A DNA stretch of 64,000 nucleotides, from NCBI GenBank assembly GCA_918026815.1, contig CAKJVC010000081.1, forward strand, positions 1-64,000, in the 5' to 3' direction. The stretch's first letter is position 1. Each line of letters begins with the position of its first letter. The notes under the pieces were generated by a model, which was not told where the DNA came from, did no database searches, and saw only the letters and a list, made by a program, of their open reading frames with translations. A program made the position numbers and the translations under genes. Positions 54,988-64,000 of the stretch are shown here, piece by piece. Origin of the DNA: Chalara sp. BL73 (lineage: Eukaryota; Ascomycota; Leotiomycetes; Helotiales).

Positions 54988-56803
54988 ATGAGTGCCAAAC
55001 GTTTTAAAGAAAACTGGTATCATCTGCTTGTTCTCCTGTTCACGACCACAATATTTGGCATTACAGTCTGGTTTTCTCAGACAACATTTCCAACAAACTC
55101 TTCTAAGAATGGGAGCAATAACCCTCTCGCGTCTTGGCTCGGATTCAACTCTGGACTTGCCATCCTCAACACGCTTCAAAAAATCACATCAACATGTACT
55201 ACCTTTGCTGTCGCACAGACTCTTGAAATTCTAGAATGGGCGCTCTCAAATATAGCCACAGATGGGCTCTTGCTCTCGACATTCTTATTGTTATCCCCCG
55301 CCACATCTCTTCTCGGAATTTTAGCATATGCTGTAAGTCGCAAGTCTAGAATTATTGACAGACTTTGCGCGCTGGGTAGGTAAGTTAACAAGATCATAAA
55401 TAGCATTAAGAATTAGCCTAATCTTCTGTAGGGTACTGCTTCTGCTTGTAATATGGCTCTCTGGCATCGGACTTTTTAGTGAGTTTTAGGAGGAATACAA
55501 TGGCCCTTTGGAAAATTCACTTGTCAAGCGAAATTCTTCACTTCCTGTCAGCTAACTAAAAGTAGTTAATACATCGTTCGGGACTGCCTATGACTTAGGC
55601 ATGACATTCAATGTGACTGCTGGTATCGGATCGTTCAATGGCTCCTTTGTGGCCCCAACTCTACGCTCCATAAATAACAGTTTATCCTATTGGACACTCG
55701 CAACTGCTACTACTTTCCTCCAAAACCCGCAGTTCTCTACAGCAATCGATTCAATATTGTGTAACTCTAATAATAGTTCTTGCGAATCACATTTCTTAGC
55801 AGGGGGGATTCAATCGATTAACCCGACTCCCCCTACTTCCAATCTTGACCCGGTAGTCGTTATCCAAGGCTCTCTAGGCAGCCAGGTTGAATTTAGTAAC
55901 AATATAGACGTCAGTGATAGGTTCAAGGAAAACGATTGTATTGCTTATGGAAATGAGGAGTACGTTGTCGGCCTCAAGCTATGTGTAGCACGAAGCTCTG
56001 TTTTCAATGGCTCGATCATCGCAGGTCAGTGTTCCTTCACTTCTTCAAGAGGTACAGGGAATCTGAATGATAACTTTATAGCCGTTTTTATCTGTTCCCA
56101 AGGAGTAAGTCAGAACGACTGCCGCGGCCCCGGACCGCGATTAAATGTTTCAACTACCATGACAACATTCAAAAGAAGAGCGGTAGTCACTGGCGCTCGA
56201 AGCAACAATAGCATTCTATCTATCTCACAACTTACAGCGCCTAGTATAAATCCGATAAACGATATGCAAGATTTTCAATTGGCTTTAGGGTGGCTTCTTA
56301 ACTACACTGCGGCAGACTTGAACCCAGTTTCATCTATTGCATTTCAATTCTGGAATCTAAGTCCCGGGTCGAGTGAACACGACTGGGCTGTTGACGCATA
56401 TAAAACACTTACATCTATCTTGGCATTTACATCGTGGTTCTTCAACTCCAACAACTATGGCAATCCCCAATACTCGACTGTTAATACATTCCAAATACTA
56501 CCTAAAGAGCTCCAAACAACAGCAGTCACCGCAAGGCCAATAACTCGACTTATTATAGATCGAAAAATGCTTATTTTGTACGGTGTTCTTCAAGGTATAC
56601 CGCTGGCTTGCTGTTGGGCTGTACTTTTGTGGAAGCTTTTTGCTTGTCTTTCTATTGCAGAACTGTCCGCTTTTCCTGTACTGGATATCATTTTTAAGGC
56701 ACAATGGCGTGGCAATCCGGAGATTGAGGAAGCTCATATGAGAACGGCGGGTAGTAAGGAGTTTATTGAAAAATTAAAAAACGCACGAATATTAGCATTA
56801 TAA
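54988..56803 (+). CDS. Polytopic membrane protein with large extracellular loop, uncharacterised
   Basis: Three exons (54988-55379, 55432-55478, 55563-56803) give 559 residues. The 47-base middle exon is set by phase (GTAAGT/CTGTAG, GTGAGT/AAAAG). Membrane segments: WYHLLVLLFTTTIFGITVWF near the N-terminus, LLLSTFLLLSPATSLLGILA, VLLLLVIWLSGIGLF (exon 2) and LYGVLQGIPLACCWAVLLW near the C-terminus. Between the third and fourth lies a loop of about 340 residues with many N-glycosylation sequons (NVT, NGS, NNS) and paired cysteines (CNSNNSSC, CVAR, CSFTSS, CSQGVSQNDC), presumably outside. The overall plan resembles an expanded family of uncharacterised membrane proteins in filamentous ascomycetes. 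The function is unknown. The frame is intact despite AT-rich, repeat-bearing surroundings. Confidence 0.78.
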
Positions 56804-57561
56804 TGCTATTATTGTATTGGAGCAGGGTGCTACTTGAACATTATTTTCTTTTAATTAATTGGGAGACGAATTGATTGTTTTAAAAAATTATTATTGAAAG
56901 GGTATCGTATATAGAAGCTTGTACTATACGCAAGGTCTGTCGTATTGCAGTGGTCCAGGAAGATTGTATTTACTTGAGTAATAAACTATTTTTGGAGGTT
57001 ACTCAATCAGGCGGTCGAGAACCCGGGTCCGACTACACTGAAAGCTTCTTTTTATTACTAATAAATAGATTTCTTCAGTTTAGGCACTATAACGGGCCAT
57101 GTTTGCAGCGTGGCGAACCCATTCCTTCTCCTGGGCGATTAAAACACTTCATGGAATGGGTTTTCAAGGGATCTTTTGGCTTACTCATGGAACATATGAC
57201 ATTGATGAGGTAACTATCCTAACCATCAATATAACGAGCCGGTCTGACAAGATAATCGTCCAACTAGGCATATACTTCCGAGAGCGAAATCCCGAAGGGT
57301 AATGCTTTAGTAGGAATGCGGCCAGGCAGCAGCAGCCTCTTCTTTAATCGGGTGGTAGAGGTACAGCAAGGAGTTCGATACTTTCCTTCGATAATTAGGG
57401 CCGATTCGTTGGCTCACATGATGAAATCCACTTTCAATTTAACTCTTTTCTTTGTTGCTACTCTTACAGACTCTAGTCGTTATCATTCCGCCGCTGAATA
57501 CAGCAACTACTTTAGAGAAAAACGAAGCATTCTAAGCTGCAGAGAAACATACGGCGAAGGA
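56804..57561. other. Intergenic, AT-rich
   Basis: About 750 bases with no convincing gene. A plus-strand frame ending at 57567 contains MMKSTFNLTLFFVATLTDSS, which looks like a signal peptide, but too little follows to call a gene. Confidence 0.4.
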
Positions 57562-57906
57562 TCATAAATTGCGGGGACGGAAGCGCCAATTTTTGTACAA
57601 CCCAAGTTTGGGAGAAGTATGTTGTCTTCTAGATAACGGGTAGTGTAATGCTAGAGACTTTTGTGCTTCATTTGCCGGATACTGCTGTCACAATGTAAGC
57701 CGCATCTACTTTGTAATCCTCCTAGCTAATAAAATTTCAATGGTGAGGATCCAGCTACTTACGTTTACGACATCAATCTTCGCAACATCTACAACAGCAG
57801 TGGAATTCTCGATCTTTTCTGCCTTTTTATCCCTTAGCATGTTTGCTACACAAACAAACGTTATTGCAAATAGACTCGTAGTCACCTTCATGTGTGTAGT
57901 CTGCAT
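57562..57906 (-). CDS. Small secreted protein, two exons
   Basis: Exon 1 (57906 or 57891 to 57763) gives MKVTTSLFAITFVCVANM, a signal peptide, then KKAEKIENSTAVVDVAKID. Exon 2 (57684-57562) adds QYPANEAQKSLALHYPLSRR and QHTSPKLGLYKNWRFRPRNL. Donor GTAAGT and acceptor GTGACAG are phase 0. The predicted product is 83 or 88 residues, basic at the C-terminus and with no cysteine after the signal peptide. Without the intron the frame stops 21 codons into it. No family is recognised; an extracellular peptide is likely. The second exon is less certain than the first. Confidence 0.45.
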
Positions 57907-58029
57907 CGTATAGCTTGCCGTGATCGGGGCCAGGATCGGAGAAATTCTTCATGTCTCAACACCTCTTAACATGTACAGGAAACCTGGTTTCCCCATCCCC
58001 ATCCCTTGCCAGAAGCGTGCCTGGTGTAT

Positions 58030-58326
58030 TCAAGAGCACACGTTCTGGCTTGCGCTACCATTGCCTGTCAGACCCGGTGACAAGCATACGGTGACAACAT
58101 TATGCTTGTTGATAGAGCCACAAGTGTACGAATTGTTGTCTTCAATCCTCAGAGGAGGGGTTTTATGGACCTCAGAGAGCATGCGCTTGGCGACAACTAG
58201 TTCGATACGTGGCAAGGAGCAGATCCATGCCACGGTGTACTCTCCGCGTTCGAGTTGAAGAGGTTCTTGAGGTTGAGCTAGTTTGAAAGGTGTACGATCT
58301 TCGGTATGTAGGGGAGTACCGTTCAT
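58030..58326 (-). pseudogene. NLR remnant: N-terminal nucleoside-phosphorylase-like domain fragment
   Basis: A 98-residue frame contains GEYTVAWICSLPRIELVVAK, MLSEVHKTPP, NNSYTCGSINKHNVVTVCLS and PGLTGNGSAS. This is the beginning of the purine-nucleoside-phosphorylase-like (PNP_UDP) domain that heads many fungal NOD-like receptors, where the order is YTVGWICALP..., a Tyr-Gly-x-Ile strand, then HNVV. The sequence stops after NVCS, where the family continues with the VGIGGG nucleoside-binding loop. No such loop, NACHT or ankyrin/TPR domain follows. It is therefore a broken-off 5' end rather than a working receptor. A spliced continuation was looked for and not found. Confidence 0.65.
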
Positions 58327-59360
58327 GATGTACCGTAAACGCTGCAGCTTATTAGCTTGTCAACTTTAACTGGATAATCGAGTGCTAGCTTGAGATGCTA
58401 TTGGCGCTCTCGTTTTCTTTTCCAACACAGAGGATGAAGATAACGGGCGGTACATTTCGAAGTTGTACAAGTAATGATTTGGTTTCCCTCCCGCACCTGC
58501 ATAGGATATGTGCACGGGGCTATGTGGATGTAGCATCTACGAGTGGCGAGTCAATTTCGACTCTCTCTTAGCCACTCGATAGCAAGGATGGTACGCCTCC
58601 AAGGCTCCCTTTCTATTGACGGGTCACTATAGCACATAGCTTTGTCGTGATAATAAGAGATTGATATAGGATGATCAAGCAGGTTGGCAATTTATAGGCC
58701 ATTGAGATCTTTACATGGACCCAACGATTTCTTTCAACCAGCAGTAAACCACGCTCATTTAACTCACGGTATGGCGAGGCACATTATCATCTTGCAATTT
58801 GCGGACCTGCTCGGTTTTGAGGCTTTTCAAAATCACTAGGGCGGGGTTCGTAAGTGGACGTCTTTTAAGCTTGTTCAGCCAAGCATGATGGAAAAAATTG
58901 CGACCATGCGAAAAGGTGGCTGCGCGTCTGCCTGGGGCCATCGCCCGACTAATGAGTGCATAGAATGAAGCCTTGAAGACTGTACGCCCTGCTACTTAGA
59001 CCTCATCATGCGCATCCGAAAAATGCACGGAATTTGGCTAGGATGCTTATATGCATCTAGATACAAGTAATACGCTCTGTAGACAACAAAGGAAGACAGA
59101 TGCGTCAATAACTATGTGATAGAGTCCCTGACCGCTCCAGGAGAGTGCCAGGATTCCAACACATTTCAACTCAGCAAAGCCTATCCAGACAGCAGGAGTC
59201 ACAAAATCAGACTAGAGCTCTTTTCGAAGCAAAGTGCTTCGCAATCGTTTGAAATGAGCCGCAAGATCCGTTCAGGCCTTAATTGGCTACACATCCTTTC
59301 TCGGCGGCAAAGTACTCGCCTGAATAGGCTTAGCAAAGAAAGATTCACAACCATCTTTTC
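58327..59360. other. Intergenic, no gene seen
   Basis: About 1 kb between the NLR remnant and the 3' end of the DUF6594 gene. Short open frames only. Confidence 0.45.
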
Positions 59361-60360
59361 TCATCTCATAGTCGGACCTAGGCCGTTTGACATGAACACA
59401 GAAAGGACCGCTGCATAGGCAGCAGATACAGCCATGGTTTCCAAATTCGAGGTTTTCATCCCAACTGATACGAGAAGGGAAAGTGTAACGAGGAAGACAG
59501 AGATCGTGACCAATTGGACCGCCTTGCTAGATTGATATGACAGGATGATGAGAGGAACCACGAGAAAGGATGTTGCAGCCACAGAACACAGGATTCGACC
59601 TGCAATTACCGCAATTTTTGCTGAGTTTTGATAGGACCATCGGTGATTAGTGGCAGGCGAGCGAGAAACATTCTCAATATTGTCCACCCTAAAAGACATC
59701 CTCCAATATCGGAACCTTCGAAGATACTTGTGAATGAGACGCTGAATTGGATCTTGTTTACACCGAGGCTCGACATCCACTCTCACGAGTCTCGTTTTGT
59801 ATATCTCATAAGCTGAGAGGTCGGTTCTGAAGCTTGCTTGTTGTCCGTCATCAAGTAGTGAAAATGTTTCCATGGCCATGATTTGGCTGAACGATGTGAG
59901 TGCATCGTCTATGGTTGCATGCCCAAATCAGCTTCAAGCGTCCCGGCAATTCAGCATTGAACTTACCATATTCTTTCATGGTACTGCGTAGTCGCAGAAC
60001 TAATTCCTTGTGAATAGTGTCTTCCATCCTAGGGACATTTGCATCACTCTTGCTGTGCCTTAACCCAAGTCTATCACTAGACGTCGGCTCAAGTCCAAGG
60101 CTAAGTCCAGCTTGATAGATTTTATGGTCCAATTCAGCGACTTCCTCTTCCAAGAATCGAAGATTCAGGAGATGAGATGTTTTGAATCTCCGGAAGCCGT
60201 AGAGTGAAAGATTGTTATCCGTCGTACTACAGCGCCAGAGTCTTGGAAACAAGTTTGAGATACCAGGATCATTTGTGTTGTGGTTGGGTTGAGCTTGAGA
60301 GTCAGCATTCGAAGGCGTTGAAGTAGAGCCTCCCAGGGATGGTGGGGCATGAGAACTCAT
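59361..60360 (-). CDS. DUF6594 membrane protein
   Basis: Two exons (60360-59967 and 59908-59361) give 313 residues. GTAAGT and ACCATAG are phase 1 and restore MKEYDDALTSFSQIMAMETF. The N-terminus is disordered. The DUF6594 core follows: NLFPRLWRC, FRRFKTSHLLNLRFLEEEVAELD (arginine-rich helix then a Leu/Glu helix), the loop DPIQRLIHKYLRRFRYWRM and three C-terminal hydrophobic segments (CSVAATSFLVVPLIILSYQ, VTISVFLVTLSLLVSVGM, AVSAAYAAVLSVFMSNGL). This order is typical of the family, which is expanded in filamentous ascomycetes and of unknown function. Some members lie near STAND/NLR genes; here an NLR relic lies about 1 kb downstream. Confidence 0.85.
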
Positions 60361-62233
60361 TTTTGGTTACGTTTATAAAAGATTTGTATTCAAAATAGAA
60401 TACGGAGAAGAGAAATATTTGAGAACCTGTGCCTAAGTCAAGAATTGTGAGAAGGGTGAGGACTTTTGAGGACTATAGACTTTGATGTTGTGCGAGGCAG
60501 GCTGTATCTAGGCTCGTGGGCTCGTGGGCTGTGTATGCTGCAGCCACGGAAGTTCATGGCCGATCATTTCCTCACGTGATCAACAAAGTCGTATACAATC
60601 TACAAGGCGAAATAAATGATAACGTAAGGATGATTGTGGCAGTGTCTTCAATACCGGCTAGACTAACCACCTGTCCAGGACTTGCAGTATTTTTCTGTTT
60701 GTAGTTAAGTACTGTCCTGTGCTTATAAAAATTTATTTAAACCTGCATATAGTAGGCAGTTTCTCAGGCACAGAAAAAGTGGCCGATTTTTAAAATCTAT
60801 TTTATTAACTCATTTTTAAGGCCAGCAAAAGTTAACTAGATGTGCAAAAGGACGCGCGCGGGACTTGTGAGAGCTGATGTGAGCTTTAAGAGGTTTACTG
60901 TATGTGCCTGTGCGCTTAAAATCTCAGACCTCTCTAAAATCAGACTCACAAACTCTAGACTCTCCAGCCTATATCACATCGCTGGTGATCCTTACGGCTG
61001 GAGCCCTATAGAAGCACAATATTATGCAGATTCTATGCAGACACGTGATATATGATTGTATAAATTTGCATATTACTGCTTGCGTGGATACTTTTTACAT
61101 CAGAAATCTTTGTATGCTGGAACAGTGATCGCAGTAGTATTACCAGGGCATATTGACCCCTAAAATCGAATACTATACCCCACGCAATATGAGATTTGAA
61201 AATTGCATACGTATCACGGCAAAATTTGTAATCTTATATTGTATTATACTATCTGTAGTATACTATAATACTAGCCTTAAACGACGCCATTCCTAAATTA
61301 GTAACACAACAAAAGTACAGCTCCTTTCAAAAATGTTTAACCTATTTCTACTTGTTTACAGTGGCGTTTTAGGCCGGCTTTCTAGCCTTGGCAAGATACT
61401 TAGTATATTGCCAATATGATACAAGATCAAACTTTCATGCCAATACTAGCGTAGTATCAAAAAGTCGATCTCATATGACTTGAGACTCGATATCACTAAA
61501 TATCACGATACTACCGTGATCACTGTGCTGGAATACTAACTTGGAATTTAGAATTTCGATACATCAAATTTTGACTATAGTTGCCTTTGCGCTATGACCA
61601 ATTTACGAATGTTCGACTGTGTTACACGTCGCGTCATTTGGCAACTACTTTATTAGCAGAGTTTGCCATAGAAGAGATTACTTTTACTCTGGCGAGGCAT
61701 GAACGCCATGGACAAGAACATATTAAACTGCAGGATATGTACGTAAATTTTTGCTGTGCATACCGGTAACTCATTCAAGAGACTTGGGCATTGCTAGGCA
61801 GACAAATTTACGTATAGAAGCCTCAGATTGTCCGAGCATGCGTGAAACTCACTATTCATTTTTGTTGGTGTAGAAAAATGCGGCTTCGAGAAGTCATGTA
61901 GCGCCACATCAATAGTTGTTGTTTCTCAGCATTCAATTCAACAGATACGTAACTAAGCCTTCATACCATCAAGTAAGAGATCGTGTTGTGCAGGTTTGGT
62001 GAATGAAGTTGTTCAGGATTAGCGGGACAAGGCACTGTTTGCGGAGGGAAGGGGCTCGGCAATTTAAGCGAAGGGGCTTCAGCATTCCCCTTGAAAATTC
62101 GACTTCCCTTCCAGTATTCCTGTCAACCTTCTCTCGACCCCCATACTTAATCCTAATCTTTCCCATCGAGTTTGACAAGCCAACGATTAATCAAAGCATA
62201 TGACCTGGAATCTATTAATATGAAACCCCAGAC
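60361..62233. other. AT-rich gene-free stretch
   Basis: About 1.9 kb upstream of the DUF6594 gene. Very AT-rich from 60700 to 61600. It contains a possible small inverted-repeat element (listed separately) and no convincing gene. Confidence 0.5.
61122..61526. mobile_element. Possible MITE-like element with inverted ends
   Basis: ACAGTGATC-GCA-GTAGTAT at 61122-61140 faces its near-complement ATACTAC-CGT-GATCACTGT at 61508-61526, 16 of 19 bases matching. The 370 bases between are AT-rich, non-coding and contain further short palindromes (gtagtatactataatac). Size and structure fit a decayed MITE. No target-site duplication was confirmed. Confidence 0.3.
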
Positions 62234-62989
62234 ATGGAGCCAAGATGTGGCACAGAAACCTATCATCGGAACCGTATCCATGGGCCAATCATAACGCCGA
62301 TTCCTTTCATCCTCAGCCTCATTCTACGGATTATAATGCTTAATCTGAGCCTCTACCGGACTGTAAATACTTCGCTCCTCTACAAATCTTCATTCCTCTA
62401 CATTTTGCCTCTCAAAAGCTCCTGCGTAATCAAATCTTCTGGCAAAGTCTCGCTTTTGAATATCGATCTCTCATCGCTTGATTTTCTTCACCTACCCAAA
62501 ACCAAAACTCTCAGATACCATGTCAGCCGCCAACCCCTTGGCCCGGTCGCTCCCGTAGCGTCTTGCGTCCCCAGAATCGGCGGCTCGCTTTGCCCGCCTG
62601 CTGTCAAACCCACATGCAACGCGACAGTTGATATATATCAGCCGCCATACCTAGCCAGCGCAGCGGGCTTCGCATGCGCGGTCCTCGCCAACAATTCCGC
62701 AACCCTGACCTCTTGCTGCGGAACCACTAAGACGGAAACATATACAAGCCCGGACGCCTGGGGAGGTTGCAGCTTTACGTACTGCAATGTGAGCACGAGC
62801 GAGGCGCAGGCGAATGCTCAAGCGTGTTTAAATACTAAGGTTAAGGGCATGTGCTTCACAAGTTATGTGACTGCTCCTACGGCGGGAGGGGCAAGCGAGA
62901 CAAAGGAGGGAATGGCGGGGCGGAAGCAAGTTGGCATCGGAGGCGTGATGGTTGTGGGATTGGTGGTCGGGATGTTGTTTGGGCTCTGA
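62234..62989 (+). CDS. Cys-rich surface protein with C-terminal anchor; start uncertain
   Basis: The second half of this frame (about 62540-62989) is convincing. It reads CVPRIGGSLCPPAVKPTCNA, YLASAAGFACAVLANNSATL, TSCCGTTKTETYTSPDAWGG and CSFTYCNVSTSEAQANAQAC, then MCFTSYVT. A hydrophobic end VGIGGVMVVGLVVGMLFGL follows, a GPI or membrane anchor. The paired-cysteine pattern with the CSFTYCNVS element is typical of small fungal surface proteins. The first 95 residues of the open frame look non-coding, although MLNLSLYRTVNTS at 62337 is possible. An ATG at 62520 is in another frame. The true first exon with the signal peptide is probably missed or lost, so the annotated start is only the limit of the open frame. 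Confidence 0.55.
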   Translation: MEPRCGTETYHRNRIHGPIITPIPFILSLILRIIMLNLSLYRTVNTSLLYKSSFLYILPLKSSCVIKSSGKVSLLNIDLSSLDFLHLPKTKTLRYHVSRQPLGPVAPVASCVPRIGGSLCPPAVKPTCNATVDIYQPPYLASAAGFACAVLANNSATLTSCCGTTKTETYTSPDAWGGCSFTYCNVSTSEAQANAQACLNTKVKGMCFTSYVTAPTAGGASETKEGMAGRKQVGIGGVMVVGLVVGMLFGL

Positions 62990-63700
62990 GGCGGCTGGGG
63001 AAGTAGCGACTACTATCTCAACACAAGGCCTGGGAGACTGCAATAGCAGCTCCGTTTAGGGGCATCTAGTGGCCTAGAGGAAATATAAGCACATGTACTA
63101 AGCTCTTCGGCGTAAGGGAAAGGTCGGCAAAAGGACTGCGGTTGAGCCTGAAGCCGTTAGCTGAAGCGGAAGATCTTGTGGCCGGTGTTTGGTTGTATGA
63201 ATAGATAAGCGATACCATGATAATCTAATAGGATGTTGAGTTTTGCAACGGATAAATAAATGAGGTTTGATGACCTCTCTAGAAGAACCCTATCGTTTCG
63301 TCAAATGACTTGTGGCCCGAGCATTAGACACTATACAACAACAAGGTCGTATTCAAGACTTTGGTCTCTATATTTCATAGCTCTAGCGAGCGTCAAATGT
63401 ATCAAAGGGTCCAATTATGTCGAGGGTAACGCGGTGCATTTTAAATGGCGGACACCTCGGCTATCGCGTACCTACCCCTGAATATCTTCTCAAATAGGAA
63501 GGGAACCTCATCATAGAGAGCTCGATCGGCTCGGCAGTTGATACCCTTCAACAGCTGATCATTACCAAATGTAGAAAAGAAAAGAGAAGAATCGGGAGTA
63601 ATGTCAGCTTTGACCTCTATATGTTTATCTTCATTTAATATATAACTAATACAAAAGTCGTAATGGCCTGCTCAGAAAGATACGAGCTCAAGAAACCACA
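62990..63700. other. Intergenic, no gene seen
   Basis: About 700 bases with a few short open frames of no clear character. Confidence 0.45.
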
Positions 63701-64000
63701 CTACAAGCCAGCCTTCTCCAATCCCTGGTCAGCGGCCTTTGTCAATATAGGAACCAACTGGTCTGGCATGCTTAGGAACGGCGAGTGCGATGAGTTAAGG
63801 CTCGCTGTGGTAATGCTTCCCAGTCCTGAAGCCATCAATTGTTGCACACTAATATCAATAGCGCGATCTTGTTGCGTAAGTATATATGTGGTAGGGATAT
63901 GCCCCCAAGCGTTATACAACATGGGAATGGTCGTATCAGAGGCGGTAATTGGCTTTAGTTGGGATATCCAGTAGATTTGCGTGTTGGTGTCCAGATCGTT
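63701..64000 (-). CDS. Alpha/beta hydrolase, C-terminal part (cut by window edge)
   Basis: The minus-strand frame is open from the window end to a stop at 63703-63701 and gives about 99 residues. NAWGHIPTTYILTQQDRAID carries the strand-7 aspartate (Asp in QDRAI). SLNSSHSPFLSMPDQLVPIL carries the catalytic histidine in the typical SHSPF motif. Both fit the C-terminus of the AB_hydrolase_6 type found in fungal esterases and haloalkane-dehalogenase-like proteins. The nucleophile serine and the start lie outside the window, so substrate and full length are unknown. Confidence 0.8.
   Translation of the reverse strand, partial: NDLDTNTQIYWISQLKPITASDTTIPMLYNAWGHIPTTYILTQQDRAIDISVQQLMASGLGSITTASLNSSHSPFLSMPDQLVPILTKAADQGLEKAGL

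Noticed and set aside
1..64000. CRISPR arrays, operons, ribosome binding sites and prokaryotic elements
   Set aside because: Spliced genes, long flanks and fungal families show a eukaryotic nuclear genome; no spaced direct repeats of CRISPR type were seen.

Overview
This is nuclear DNA from a filamentous ascomycete (Pezizomycotina). The evidence is short GT-AG introns of about 45-100 bases with CTAAC/CTGAC-like branch points, a PTH11-type rhodopsin-domain receptor, fungal-only families (DUF6594, DUF7053, DUF7223-like, HeLo/STAND-type N-termini), a PHD-finger ORC4, and several gene relics whose stop codons are all explained by C-to-T changes, as left by repeat-induced point mutation (RIP). A Leotiomycetes origin is my guess; the class cannot be proved from the window.

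Layout. 0-10 kb: a decayed gene, an omega-like glutathione transferase, a second decayed gene, a GPI-type surface protein and a single-pass membrane protein. 10-23 kb: an Hsp70-like relic, two small fungal proteins, a conserved 175-residue protein, the ER glucosyltransferase ALG10 and another decayed gene. 23-28 kb: a membrane glycoprotein, a gene-poor stretch with one extraordinary tRNA gene, and a small secreted cysteine-rich protein. 28-35 kb: ORC4 and a large HeLo-like protein. 35-38 kb: a tRNA-like sequence and a NADPH-oxidase pseudogene. 38-49 kb: a conserved block (STEEP1-like, thimet-type oligopeptidase, RING protein, PTH11-like receptor, secreted amidohydrolase). 49-64 kb: accessory, AT-rich territory with transposon decay, a repeat-bearing surface protein, a membrane protein, a small secreted protein, an NLR remnant, a DUF6594 protein, a cysteine-rich surface protein and the end of an alpha/beta hydrolase.

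The standout is the minus-strand tRNA-Pro(CGG) gene at 25618-25829. It carries an ordinary 38-base tRNA intron next to the anticodon and two further inserts of 52 and 50 bases. Both inserts have textbook spliceosomal signals (GTAAGC...CTAAC...CAG and GTATGC...CTAAT...TAG). Removing all three restores a regular cloverleaf with a 7-bp acceptor stem and a CGG anticodon. Insert 1 splits the internal Pol III A box. I know of no described nuclear tRNA gene with spliceosomal-type introns.

The genes do not form one pathway. The housekeeping genes (ORC4, ALG10, oligopeptidase, STEEP1-like) are intact and well spliced. They are interleaved with fast-evolving surface, secreted and self/non-self-type genes, and with at least five gene relics. 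Exon coordinates are hand-derived from splice consensus and frame continuity.
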